In this document: positions 29,001-35,168 of the stretch, one piece after another
Numbering within the stretch: the first letter of the stretch is position 1
Layout of the letters: every line of letters begins with the position of its first letter
Assembly (NCBI GenBank): GCA_005883305.1
Contig: VBAC01000001.1
Span: 496,001-560,000, forward strand
Reading direction: 5' to 3'
DNA length: 64,000 bases
DNA from: Alphaproteobacteria bacterium
GTDB lineage: Bacteria > Pseudomonadota > Alphaproteobacteria > Sphingomonadales > Sphingomonadaceae
Notes under the pieces: generated by a model
The model's input: the letters and a program-made list of their open reading frames with translations, nothing else
The model's database searches: none
Told to the model about the DNA's origin: nothing
Translations under genes and position numbers: made by a program

Positions 29001-30227
29001 GCCGGCGGAGCCAACAGCCGCCTCGGCGTCGATGCCAATATTTCGACGACCACCGCCGACGTGCTGATCACCGGCGTTTCGAGCGGGTCGACGGTGCTCG
29101 ACGTCAACCTGATCGGACCGCTGGTCTTCAACCTGACCGGCACCCTGGTGGTGGACGCAACCGCGGGCACCAGCGCCAGCGCCTTCACCCTCGGCACCAA
29201 CATCTCCAGCCCGCTCATCAAGCTTGGGCTCCTGTTCGACGCGCCCAACAACAATTTCCTGCTCGTCGGCCTGCCCGACGCTCCGGTGTTCGAATCGATC
29301 ATGGTGCCCGAGACGCTGCTCAATTTCTGGTACCAAGGGGACGACGCGATCAGCCACCAGCTGGAGGCCGCGCGGGACGGGACGATACTCGACGGCTCGA
29401 CCGGCAACCTGAGCGGCGGGGGTCGCGTTGGCGGATGGGTCCAGCTGGTCGGCGCGAACGTCGATCGCGATGCGGCGCAGAGCCTGACCGTCGTCGGCAC
29501 GACCAGCGTGTTCGACACCGGCTACGACCAGGATTTCGAAGGCATCCAGGCCGGCCTCGACTATCAGAGCGGCGGAACGATCCTCGGGGTCACATTCGGC
29601 GCGGGCCGCTCGGACGTCGAGTTCGACGCCAGCTTCAACGCGCTCGAGCTCGACGGCACGAACATCGGCCTTTACGGCGCGTTCCAGTCGGGCAATTTCT
29701 ACTTCAACGCGATCGGCAAGATCGACTGGATCGATGCCGACAGCCAATTCGGAACGGGCTTCGCGACTCAGTTCGACGCGACCGCCTGGGGCCTTCGCGG
29801 CAATGCCGGCTATCGCTTCCAGCTCGGCGGCGCGTTCATCGAGCCGGGTGCGAGCCTCGCCTGGGTCAATGTCGACATCGACGATTATACGGTCGCCGGG
29901 GCGACGGTTTCGTACGAAAGCTTCGAGAGCCTGCGCGGGTCGATCGGGGTGCGCGTCGGCGGCGATTTCCAGATCAGCCCGCACGCCTCGCTGTCGCCCT
30001 ATCTCGGCATCCAGGCCGTGGAGGAGTTCGAGGGCGACGCGCGCAACGTCTTCACGCTCGGCCAGGCCATCGTCCTCGAGCAGGACTCGCCGGGCACGTT
30101 CGGCGAGGTGAGCGCCGGAGCGACGTTGCGGACAGGCTCGGTCGAAGCGTTCATCCGCGGCGAGCTCGACTTCGGCGACGATCGCGACGGGATTTCGGGC
30201 CGGGCCGGGGTCCGGATCCGGTTCTGA
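20076..30227 (+). CDS. Giant repeat autotransporter (type Va), about 3,383 residues
   Basis: A surface or secreted adhesin-like protein. I place the start at ATG 20076 (upstream GGTGGAGGGCAG), giving a long n-region signal peptide with hydrophobic core VLLIGTSILVY and cleavage near ARA-Q (residue 49). Residues of about 140-2,850 are successive units of 22-27 residues with consensus VTVTSGSVTTSGxNSxGIxAxSxxG, expected to form a very long right-handed beta-helix. Six short loops headed by Gln interrupt it. A non-repeat linker with NNAG/NNSG/NNTG turns follows, then the outer-membrane beta-barrel from about residue 3,115 (GGWVQLVGANVD...) ending in the terminal phenylalanine (GVRIRF). The downstream two-domain gene starts six bases after the stop. 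Probable roles are adhesion or biofilm; nothing in it suggests an enzymatic passenger. Confidence 0.93.
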   Translation: MSRRAFPIDLAFDGRNPASAPVRSPARRAVLLIGTSILVYAAVPTAARAQDECGAPPPGGGTVTCPPSNNPYPNGITYNGAVEDLTVVLEPTVTVSDTVQLTSSTAYVDLRIEGRTDTSIGTTISGAPGVSMDAGFGTAYVGVDSVSTNQSHSRGITADSSDGTTIFVNDIVTSGKYSGGIVATVSGPSAVAEAQPLVDVHSGTISTSGKYSDGITATNPIGSVSIASDSITTTGSDSRGITAGASGLLSITSESISTSNARSTGIDADTIAGDLAIVSGTIHTSGTLSTAIDAHTPNGSIDITSDSVTTTAGTSPGIHAVSDSGNVTVSSGSVSTDGASSIGIDASGTGLVTVTSGTVVTSGANSTGISARQSGYGGSGGGDPTCEPDCPDYTPSEIIAPGEPHEEIGVGPGVVIDSTSMTTSGGSSPGISGFSADGFVQITSGSVETFGTSSRGIVALGHTEVLINSSYVDTFNINSGGIVAYSDTADVTIISGSVVTRGDHSAGIYAASDLAGDYLPVVTVNSTSVATGSEDGGYMSRGIDARSSGAVVINSGSVSTMGNSSIGIYAHQGIADSDCGDCQNFTGQAPVVDPANVGVTITSADVGTFGASSGGIVGLSDDGFVHIANTGVVTTAGAQSTGILADAHSDVSVSSGVVRTAGENSDGIFAIGRQGDVVIGSGFVHTEGLDGDGIVGLATGINGDVTINSGGVITQGDSSIGIYGMGTDRLTVTSGSVATSGSNSAGIDVRQLGYSTPSSPPAPIAGGASLIGVGPGVTVSSGSVITAGADSPGILAASADGWVQIASGSVHTSGDNSAGIGATARDDVQIVSGDVATEGVNSPGIDAYSSDGDVDITSSGSVSTLGGTSGGISGIAYNGSVTIVSGAVTTVGNSSTGILAAGLEGVTITSGNVTTSGNNSAGISADAYFGDTNVVSAVVTTTGSNSPGIAASSYYGATNVTSEFVATSGTGSLGILALGYTGATVHSGVVQTSGDGAIGIAGLAKYGDTEVHSGTVSTDGQNALGILALAGGEGAVTVDSLSVSTLGGDAAGIVATTAKYGTGSVTVTSGVVSTQGNSAPGIIAVALGDVTLDSGLVGTFGTGSIGIEAISQDGDVTVTSGAIGTFGTGATGLVAGTYGSGDTNVGSGSVETYGDNSPGIVAFAREGNVAVTSGTVATSGSSSDGIIAYAYDTHTVTVTSDLVTTLGDNSIGITANQFVTPPPSDSNAFAGQASDPVLGANGGVSVISGSVTTTGVNSSGIVATAALGDVEIISGTVVTQGASSIGISATAAGRVTVTSGSVETTGDDSDGINAGSSAGNVTVTATDIATLGDRSEGVEAVSNTGAVSVTSDGVINTSGYDSDGIVATTGGGTGNVTVDGGSVHTRGDFATGIYARSAGGAVSVASNGVVSTAGMQSTGILALADNRDVTVHANNVTTQGNGSEAIRARSSVGSVSVTADGLVQTSGQDSIGIHAFNTGGTAGVTVNSAAVVTAGNNSRGIYGSSANGYVHIVSGTVGTSGDNSAGIHASAQTDAEITSGAVSTQGINSIGIDAFGESGVSVHSGSVQTSGAGATGIAAFSQDGSVTIVSHTVATQGSGAGGIDARVTPISNFAGSISIDSGVVSTIGDNSAGIVAVAGRSAEPGLISVTSGSVTTGGNGSVGIDAYAHNAEVIVGSGSIATSGNGSAGISAYSYNRNVTVTSGSVTTHGGNSAGIRAGSDRYGYYSPTVTIHSTSITTTGNDSDGIDARSSANVVITSGTVSTSGSNSEGIIARQDTYEPYVCPDCNDIQAPADSAQVIGVGPGVSITSGTVTTTGFNSDGIYAFSQDGFVQIASNSVTTSGGGSTGINAFAAGDVAVTSGAIGTAGASATGIFARSVTSSVTVGSTSVSTGGNFSHGIYASGAGNVAVTSGAVGTLGNGATGIRAHSDAGSVAVGSTTVTTIGNGSRGIDAVAVVGDVTVTSGTVTTAGGNATGIYAVSGGGNAAVTSTAVSTAGAGSTGIIAISNEANVTIGSGAVSTLGGNAAGIFAQASSGAVTIGSGSVVTGGANSGGIIAFGDGNVAITSGTVSTGGTNANGIFAQSSSGQVTIGSTSVTTNGDSSSGIVAFGATATTLTSGSVDTAGEYATGIFARSYTGPVTVGSMSISTDGDSSRGIDALGPGAVAVTSGAVDTTGDHSIGISGQSSAGAVTVGSASVITHGDDSVGILVVAATGGTVTSGSVTTTGAYATGILALAPDGTVTIGSGAITTAGDSSRGIGAYGSAGVTITSGSVATTGADSAAIRAQSSNGFVTIGSTSITTAGQGSRGIDASAANDIAITSASVVTGGSNSNGIEARSDTGNVTVTSGTVATTGATDSTGIRARAFGGSATIASSAVTTTGTRGHGLIAGAYGGDATITSGNVTTSGADSDGISAYARNGNVLVTSTGTVRTTGANSEGITAFANGGNAAITSNLVITTGTGSEGLRASALGGNASVTSGGVTTAGANSDGIYAYARDGNAAVTSTGTVRTTSASDADGITAFTNRGNATVASNIVITSGADSDGVQAVAIHGNARVTSTSVTTTGAYAEGIFAYADEGGATVTSTAVATGGNEAAGIVARSRFGNTTVTSGSVATTGRYSDAINVFTYEGDALVTSTGPVSTSGDRSDGIDLFAYHGNATVVSSGAVTTLGSDSAGIEITAIGGNASVTSSGAITTSGAFSDGIYAYADGGNATVTSTGVVRTGGASAFGIYAAATGRVVITSGSVITTGANAIGIFGTQIEEPDEGQDSIAGGAAALGPNGGVSITSGSVTTSGAFAHGIVGEAATGDVEILSTGTIATSGANSVGIAAISHAGFVAVDANAISVTGAGGSAIFVNSATTSTVTIRGLVQSTNGFEVQANGGAATVNTTATGIIRGQIDLTDNADRVNNAGLFDAIGTSLFGLGSDAFNNSGTVTAFNGAAVFAGLEAFNNTGRVEMRDNAVNDTLNVTGAFAGGANSRLGVDANISTTTADVLITGVSSGSTVLDVNLIGPLVFNLTGTLVVDATAGTSASAFTLGTNISSPLIKLGLLFDAPNNNFLLVGLPDAPVFESIMVPETLLNFWYQGDDAISHQLEAARDGTILDGSTGNLSGGGRVGGWVQLVGANVDRDAAQSLTVVGTTSVFDTGYDQDFEGIQAGLDYQSGGTILGVTFGAGRSDVEFDASFNALELDGTNIGLYGAFQSGNFYFNAIGKIDWIDADSQFGTGFATQFDATAWGLRGNAGYRFQLGGAFIEPGASLAWVNVDIDDYTVAGATVSYESFESLRGSIGVRVGGDFQISPHASLSPYLGIQAVEEFEGDARNVFTLGQAIVLEQDSPGTFGEVSAGATLRTGSVEAFIRGELDFGDDRDGISGRAGVRIRF
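20500..28625 (+). repeat. Degenerate tandem repeats encoding the autotransporter passenger
   Basis: About 8 kb of coding repeats of 66-81 bp. I estimate roughly 110 units but did not count each. Higher-order structure is visible: a three-unit block starting at 27304 recurs 237 bases later at 27541, and around 25.6-26.9 kb units alternate in pairs (ATGIFAxS then SRGIxA types). Confidence 0.85.
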
Positions 30228-30233
30228 CCGCGC

Positions 30234-31280
30234 GTGATTGCATCCAAGGCGTTCGACCCGGCGGGGCCTTACGGGTTCGACGTGCGGCCGGCATGGCGGC
30301 GTGACGATCCCGAAATCGCGGCAGACGCGATCGGCTTCTGGAGCCGGCTCGGCCTGCTGCCGAAGGACGTCGCGCCCGGGCAGCGCGCCCAGGAGCTGGT
30401 CGCAGCGGCCTACAAGGACGGCCGCCTCGTCGCCGTTTCCACCGCGCATATCGAGACGATCGATTTTCTCGGCGCCCGAATGGCGGTGATCCGCGGGGCG
30501 ACCGATCCCGACTATCGCCGAAGCCACGCCCAGCTCGCGCTCGCGGCGCCGAGCCGGCGGGCGCTGGAAGAATGGGCGCTCGCCAACCCCGACGAGAGAT
30601 GTGCCGGTGGAATCGTCTTCGTCGATCCGGCCGAATGGGGCGATTTCGCGCGGCTGCCGGTCTGGCCGGAATCGGAGCTCCAGCTGGCCGGTTACGATCA
30701 ACGGGGCAGCCAGATCCGCCTGCGCTGGTTCGATCATTTTCATTACGGCGAGGGACCGCCGCCGCCTCCGTTCCCACCGCTGACGGCAGGCCTTCCGCCC
30801 GGCATCGAGATCCGGACCGCGTGGCGGGCGGATCGAGCCGATATCGAAAAGGATGCGGTCGCCTTCTGGCAGCGGCTCGGGAATCTGCCGCCCGACACCG
30901 CGCCGGAAGAGCGCGCAAGGGAGGTGGTGGTGGCCGCCTATCATGACGGCCGAATGATCGGCGTGACGACCGCCGAGGTTGGAATTTTGCCCCGGGTGCG
31001 CGCCAGGCTGGCGATGCTGCGTGGCTCGGTGGACCCCGATTATCGCCGTACCCATATCGGCCTTGCCATGTTTCCACGGTCGCTCGACGCGCTCGAAGCC
31101 TGGGCCGCGGCCAATCCGGCCAAGCGCGTCGCCGGCGTCGGCGGCATAATCGAGGCGCCCGAACTGGCGGCTTTCCAGCGGGTGCCGCATTGGCCGGAAA
31201 CGCGCTTCCACCTGATCGGATTCACGCCCGACGGCCGCCAGATCCGCGTCCGCTGGTTCCGGAACGCCTCGCTCGATTAG
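30234..31280 (+). CDS. Protein of two tandem GNAT-like domains, coupled to the autotransporter
   Basis: A 348-residue protein starting with GTG at 30234, only six bases after the autotransporter stop, so surely co-transcribed. It is an internal duplication: residues of about 15-170 and 190-345 align throughout, for example DPDYRRSHAQLALAAPSRRA with DPDYRRTHIGLAMFPRSLDA, and IRLRWF with IRVRWF. A Pro-rich linker joins the halves. Strand and helix pattern (GRLVAVSTA, then RMAVIRG, then the DPDYRR helix) resembles the GNAT acyltransferase fold, though the usual acetyl-CoA loop Q/RxxGxG/A is not seen. No signal peptide. Function unknown; context suggests service to the adhesin. Confidence 0.75.
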   Translation: MIASKAFDPAGPYGFDVRPAWRRDDPEIAADAIGFWSRLGLLPKDVAPGQRAQELVAAAYKDGRLVAVSTAHIETIDFLGARMAVIRGATDPDYRRSHAQLALAAPSRRALEEWALANPDERCAGGIVFVDPAEWGDFARLPVWPESELQLAGYDQRGSQIRLRWFDHFHYGEGPPPPPFPPLTAGLPPGIEIRTAWRADRADIEKDAVAFWQRLGNLPPDTAPEERAREVVVAAYHDGRMIGVTTAEVGILPRVRARLAMLRGSVDPDYRRTHIGLAMFPRSLDALEAWAAANPAKRVAGVGGIIEAPELAAFQRVPHWPETRFHLIGFTPDGRQIRVRWFRNASLD

Positions 31281-31296
31281 GGCACTATCAGCTTAG

Positions 31297-31334
31297 TCGC
31301 TTCGCTCAGTCCCTCCTCAGGACGAGCGAAGCGA
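31297..31334. terminator. Hairpin between convergent genes
   Basis: An 11-bp inverted repeat TCGCTTCGCTC (31297-31307) / GAGCGAAGCGA (31324-31334) with an inner GTCC/GGAC step lies in the 76-bp gap between two convergent genes. There is no U-tract, so it may be a bidirectional structure or a degenerate repeat rather than a proven terminator. Confidence 0.45.
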
Positions 31335-31356
31335 GGCCGTCATAGGCGATTATGCT

Positions 31357-32496
31357 CTAGGGCGCGGGCGGCTGAAGCGGGCCGAACTCCGGGTCGGACG
31401 AGATCAGGCTTTGAATATCCGGCGAATTGACGCCGAGGGCCATTGGGCAAATCGTGTCCGGGATCACGGCGACGTCGAACAATTCCTTGATCGTTCCGTC
31501 GAGCTTGATCCATTCGACCGTGTCGCCCGAGCGCAGATCGACCACGCAGACCCCGCACCAGGGCTCGCCGTCGCGCTTCTTGAGCTCGTCCTGCAAGGCG
31601 AGGCCGCCGAACGCGCCGTCGCGGGGCAGGGAGACGGTGGCGATCGCGTGGCCGTTGTGGATGGCGAGGCCGCGAAGGAAGCCGGGACAGAAGGCGATAT
31701 CCTCGCGCGCGCCGCTCTTCGGATCGACGCGTACGAGCATTCCGCGGCCTGAATCCAGCAAATAGAGCCCGCTTGCCGCGACGCGCGGGCTGTGCGGCAT
31801 CGACAGCTGATCGGTGACGATGCGGTCGTCGCGGACGTCGATTAGCACGCCGCCTTCGTGCCGGCGGTCGCGCCAGCCGTTGATCATGTCGGAGCGGCTG
31901 ACCGCGGTGACATAAGCGGGCGCGCCGTCCTGCATCGCGAGCCCGTTGAGATGGCAGCGGTCCTCGGCGGCGAGACGCGAGATGAAGGGCGGCTTCCATA
32001 GCGGCTTGAAGCCGTGCGTGATGCTCGTCGTCGCGAGGCAAGAGAATTTCGTGTTGACGAAGATGACCCGGCCCGAGCGGTCGACGGCGAGCTCGTGGAC
32101 GTCGATGTCGCCGGTGGTCTGGGCGTTGCGGGGCACGTAGAGCCGGTCGAAATTCTCGTTCGCCCGCTCGTGCGGGGCGAGGACGTTCTCCAGCCGCCAG
32201 ATCTGGAACAGGGATCCGACATAGAGACGCGAGGCGTTGGCGTGGACGCCCATCGCGCGCACGTAATTCTGTTGATGGAAGGAGACTCGCCCGCCGGGAA
32301 GCATTCCGACGAGGAAGAGCTGACCGGTCTGGTAGGAAGTGAAGGCGAGGCTGCAGCGGTTGCGCGTGAGCCAGCCGCCGAAGCCGCGCGAGACGCTGAT
32401 CCGGGTCTGATCGGCCGCCGGCTGGGGCGGCGAAGGCGCGGCTTGCGCTTCCTCGACGGCGACCGCCGGCGCTTCGACGCTCTTCTTCTTGGCCAT
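31357..32496 (-). CDS. TIGR03032 family protein (unknown function)
   Basis: A 379-residue protein with a low-complexity, Ala/Pro-rich N-terminus (no signal peptide) and then a beta-rich body: LAFTSYQTGQLFLVG, MGVHANASRLYVGS, DIDVHELAVDRSGRVIFVNT, HLNGLAMQDGAPAYVTAVS, DSGRGMLVRVDP and FLRGLAIHNGHAIATVS. This series is characteristic of the TIGR03032 family, probably a beta-propeller. Family members often sit near RTX or repeat proteins and glycan or prolyl hydroxylase genes, and here it follows the RTX protease. A GAGAGGGGA ribosome-binding site precedes the ATG. Biochemical role unknown. Confidence 0.85.
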   Translation of the reverse strand: MAKKKSVEAPAVAVEEAQAAPSPPQPAADQTRISVSRGFGGWLTRNRCSLAFTSYQTGQLFLVGMLPGGRVSFHQQNYVRAMGVHANASRLYVGSLFQIWRLENVLAPHERANENFDRLYVPRNAQTTGDIDVHELAVDRSGRVIFVNTKFSCLATTSITHGFKPLWKPPFISRLAAEDRCHLNGLAMQDGAPAYVTAVSRSDMINGWRDRRHEGGVLIDVRDDRIVTDQLSMPHSPRVAASGLYLLDSGRGMLVRVDPKSGAREDIAFCPGFLRGLAIHNGHAIATVSLPRDGAFGGLALQDELKKRDGEPWCGVCVVDLRSGDTVEWIKLDGTIKELFDVAVIPDTICPMALGVNSPDIQSLISSDPEFGPLQPPAP

Positions 32497-32558
32497 CGTC
32501 CCCTCTCGCTCGAGCGTCGCGTGGGGGAAGCCTAGAGGGAATTCGGGGCCGGTGCCAG

Positions 32559-32588
32559 AGGGGCGCCGCGGCTTCCCGCGGCGCCCCT
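32559..32588 (-). terminator. Strong hairpin after the serralysin gene
   Basis: A perfect 13-bp stem (32559-32571 with 32576-32588, AGGGGCGCCGCGG / CCGCGGCGCCCCT) with loop CTTC, 15 bases past the protease stop. No U-run follows, so termination strength is uncertain, but the position fits. Confidence 0.55.
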
Positions 32589-32602
32589 TCCGGCTATCGA
32601 TC

Positions 32603-34864
32603 TCAACCGAAGATGAAGTCGGTCGTGTTGATCGATTCGGTGTTGAACAGGACCATCGCGAAGTCCGGATGGCCGCCGTCGGTGTTGCCGAAAACGATCG
32701 TCACCTTGCCGTCTGGGCCGGTATTGCCGTCGAGGCCATGGAGGTCGATGCCGAGGCTCTTCTCCGCGGCGTTGATGGTGCCGAAAGTCTTGGCGAACAG
32801 ATCGCCGGCATTGTTGCCGCTGGCATTGCCGACGAAGGTGAACGCCTGGTGGCCCTCGACGCCGCTCTTGGCGTCGATACCGCTGAGGTCGATCTTATCC
32901 TCGCCCTTCTTGAAATCGAGGATGAGATCGAGCGAGAGCGGGCCGTTCTTGCTGTCGACCTTCAGGGCATCGATCTCGGCGACGAAGATGTCCCCGCCGG
33001 CGCCGCCGGTCAGCCAGTCGGTGCCGTCGCCGCCGATCAGCCTGTCGGCGCCCGCGCCGCCGTCGAGATGGTTGGCGAGGCCGTTGCCCTGGAGGACGTT
33101 GTCGAGGCCGTTGCCGGTACCGTTCGCGGCCGAGCCGGTGAGGATCAGATTCTCGACATTGTCGCCGAGCGCATAGCTGATCCCGCTCGACACGGTGTCA
33201 TTGCCCTCGCCGGCCAGCTCGACCACGGAATCGCCGGACTGGTCGACGACGTAGAAGTCGTTGCCGAGGCCACCGGCCATCCGGTCCGCGCCGAGGCCGC
33301 CATCGAGATGGTTGCCGAGGCCGTTGCCGGTAACGATGTTGTCGAGCGCGTTGCCGGTGCCGTCGAGCGCGCCGCCGGTCAGGATCAGGTTCTCGACATT
33401 GGTGCCGAGCGTGTAGCTGATCCCGCTCGACACCGTGTCGGTGCCTTCGCTGGCCAGCTCGACCACCGAATCGCCGGTCACGTCGATGTAGTAGAGGTCG
33501 TTGCCGGTGCCGCCGATCATATTGTCGGCGCCGGTGCCGCCGTCGAGCGTGTCGTTGCCCGCGCCGCCGTTGAGGCCGTCGTCCCCGCCATTGGCGCGAA
33601 GGATGTTGTCGACATTGTTGCCGATCAACAGATCGTTGCCCGAGCCGCCGACCGCATTCTCGATGATGGCGCCGTAAGCGATGCCGACATTGTCGGTCAG
33701 CCGGCCGACCACCGCATTGGCGGCGAGGGCGGCCATGTTGCCGTTGTAGGTGGCGAGGCTGATCGCAGAGAGGCCTACCGCGGCGCGGTTGGCATTGACC
33801 TGGGCGAAGCTGGGCGCGGTATCGATGGTGACTCCGCCGATGCTGGAGAGCGCGCCCTCGCGCAGATCGACGATCTGGCTGGTGGCGTAGCCCGAAGCAT
33901 CGAGCGTGTCGGTGCCGCCGGCATCCCAGATGGTCATGATCGGGGCCGGAGTTTTAGTGAAGTCGTAGGAATCGCGGCCGGCGTTGGAATTGAAGCCGTA
34001 GGTCGTGTCGCCGGTGCGGGTCGTCATGTCGGCGCCGTAGATCGTCTGGATCGCCAGCACGTCGTGGATCTGGGGCGTCGAGGAGAAGACCGTGGTGGAG
34101 ATGTTGAAATCGAAGTGGCGAACGCCGATCGCCGAAGCGTCGAAATAGGACATGGTCGTATAGACCCGATTGTCCTGATAATATTCGGCGTTGACCGGGT
34201 AGGTGATCGAGACGCCGGGCGCGGCATTGTAATTGCCCGGGTGCGAGAGGCCGAGCGTATGGCCGATCTCATGCACCAGGGTGTGCATGCCGTACTGGCC
34301 TTCGTCGAGTTGCAGGTTGTTGCCCTGGCTGAGCGAGATCCAGACGTCGCCGGTGATGTCGAGCACCTGGGCGTTGACGATTGCGTTGGAGCTGACGGTC
34401 GCGCTCGGCAGATAGGCATAGGCCTGGGTGGTCGGCGCGCTGGTCAGATTGCCGAAGGCGATGTCCGCAGTGTTGATTCCGGTTTCCTGAAGCGAAACGC
34501 TGATCAGGTCGTCCCAGGTCTGAAGCGCCTCGCGCGCCGCGGCGCGCTGGGCAGTGGTGAAGGGCGTGAAGTTGAAATATTCCGCGAGGCCGAACAGGCC
34601 GCCGTTCAGCGCATAGACGTAGCCGTTGGCCTGGAGCGTCGCCTGGCTGGTGTGGAAGCCGAAATTGATGACGCTGAGATTGGAGTCGCTCTGCGGCGCG
34701 TCGCCCGGCCCACCGGCGAAGGCGGCGCTGGTGCGGTTGAGGTAGGCGGAAATCTGGTCGGGGGTCCAGATCGGCTTTCCGTTGCCGGCGATCGAGCCGG
34801 CGAGATTGTCGATCGAGGCGTCGACCTGGTCGGGATTGGTGCCGGTCAGAATTTCGCTGGGCAT
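32603..34864 (-). CDS. Serralysin-type RTX metalloprotease (M10B)
   Basis: A 753-residue secreted zinc protease. The catalytic helix HEIGHTLGLSHP has ligands His198, His202 and His208 and base Glu199; the Met-turn YTTMSYFD follows. After about residue 245 come the peptidase M10 C-terminal region, a calcium-binding stretch GGAGNDTLDGGTGADNMIGG, two copies of an 80-residue RTX block (240-bp direct repeat), another RTX motif, and a C-terminal secretion domain ending in TTDFIFG. There is no N-terminal signal peptide, as expected for type I secretion. No ABC exporter (prtDEF-like) genes lie in the window, so the transporter is elsewhere. Ordinary serralysins are about 480 residues; the extra length comes from the RTX duplication. 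Confidence 0.93.
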   Translation of the reverse strand: MPSEILTGTNPDQVDASIDNLAGSIAGNGKPIWTPDQISAYLNRTSAAFAGGPGDAPQSDSNLSVINFGFHTSQATLQANGYVYALNGGLFGLAEYFNFTPFTTAQRAAAREALQTWDDLISVSLQETGINTADIAFGNLTSAPTTQAYAYLPSATVSSNAIVNAQVLDITGDVWISLSQGNNLQLDEGQYGMHTLVHEIGHTLGLSHPGNYNAAPGVSITYPVNAEYYQDNRVYTTMSYFDASAIGVRHFDFNISTTVFSSTPQIHDVLAIQTIYGADMTTRTGDTTYGFNSNAGRDSYDFTKTPAPIMTIWDAGGTDTLDASGYATSQIVDLREGALSSIGGVTIDTAPSFAQVNANRAAVGLSAISLATYNGNMAALAANAVVGRLTDNVGIAYGAIIENAVGGSGNDLLIGNNVDNILRANGGDDGLNGGAGNDTLDGGTGADNMIGGTGNDLYYIDVTGDSVVELASEGTDTVSSGISYTLGTNVENLILTGGALDGTGNALDNIVTGNGLGNHLDGGLGADRMAGGLGNDFYVVDQSGDSVVELAGEGNDTVSSGISYALGDNVENLILTGSAANGTGNGLDNVLQGNGLANHLDGGAGADRLIGGDGTDWLTGGAGGDIFVAEIDALKVDSKNGPLSLDLILDFKKGEDKIDLSGIDAKSGVEGHQAFTFVGNASGNNAGDLFAKTFGTINAAEKSLGIDLHGLDGNTGPDGKVTIVFGNTDGGHPDFAMVLFNTESINTTDFIFG
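33061..33540. repeat. 240-bp direct repeat inside the serralysin gene
   Basis: Adjacent segments 33061-33300 and 33301-33540 match at a constant 240-base offset, for example TCCCGCTCGACACGGTGTC at 33181 with nearly the same at 33421. Each encodes an 80-residue block with SVVELAxEGxDTVSSGISYxL. This is an in-frame duplication. Confidence 0.85.
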
Positions 34865-34909
34865 GTCTTGTCTCTCCTTTTTTGATGGGTTCGGTGGTTG
34901 GGGCTCAGG

Positions 34910-35077
34910 TCAGCGAGCTGGGGCGAACGCAGCCGGCTCGCGTGGGATCAATGATGTCGAGGGCGCAGGCGCGCGGACGGCGCCGCCGGGAAGCGGCGGC
35001 GCATCGGCCATGGCCGCAATGCCGGAGAAAGCGGCCGCCGAAGCGGTCGCGCCGATACGCAACGCAACAATGGACAT
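34910..35077 (-). CDS. Candidate small exported peptide upstream of the protease
   Basis: A 55-codon frame starting MSIVALRIGATASAAAFSGI, with an Ala-rich hydrophobic stretch and possible signal-peptidase site after AAMA, then a Pro/Ala-rich mature part. A G-rich run (GGGGGG) lies 4-9 bases before the ATG. It ends 45 bases before the protease start on the same strand. It occupies most of the 304-base gap between cysN and the protease, where nothing else is seen. Composition bias in this genome makes chance frames common, so this is tentative; it could be an inhibitor or chaperone peptide or not a gene. Confidence 0.35.
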   Translation of the reverse strand: MSIVALRIGATASAAAFSGIAAMADAPPLPGGAVRAPAPSTSLIPREPAAFAPAR

Positions 35078-35168
35078 AAACCCCCCAGCGGCGATTCCGC
35101 AGCCGCTAAGTGGCTCGATTAGATAGCTAAATTCGAACGGTCAACACGCCGCGCAAGAAGAACTGTGG

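Noticed and set aside
26610..29518. Long minus-strand open frames (over 400-600 codons) inside the autotransporter gene
   Set aside because: They are mirror frames of GC-rich repeats; the residues are Ala/Arg/Gly/Asp-rich with no motif, and the plus-strand protein is clearly real.
32489..34885. A roughly 800-codon plus-strand open frame opposite the serralysin gene
   Set aside because: The minus strand carries HEIGH and RTX motifs; the plus frame has no recognisable domain and reflects codon bias.
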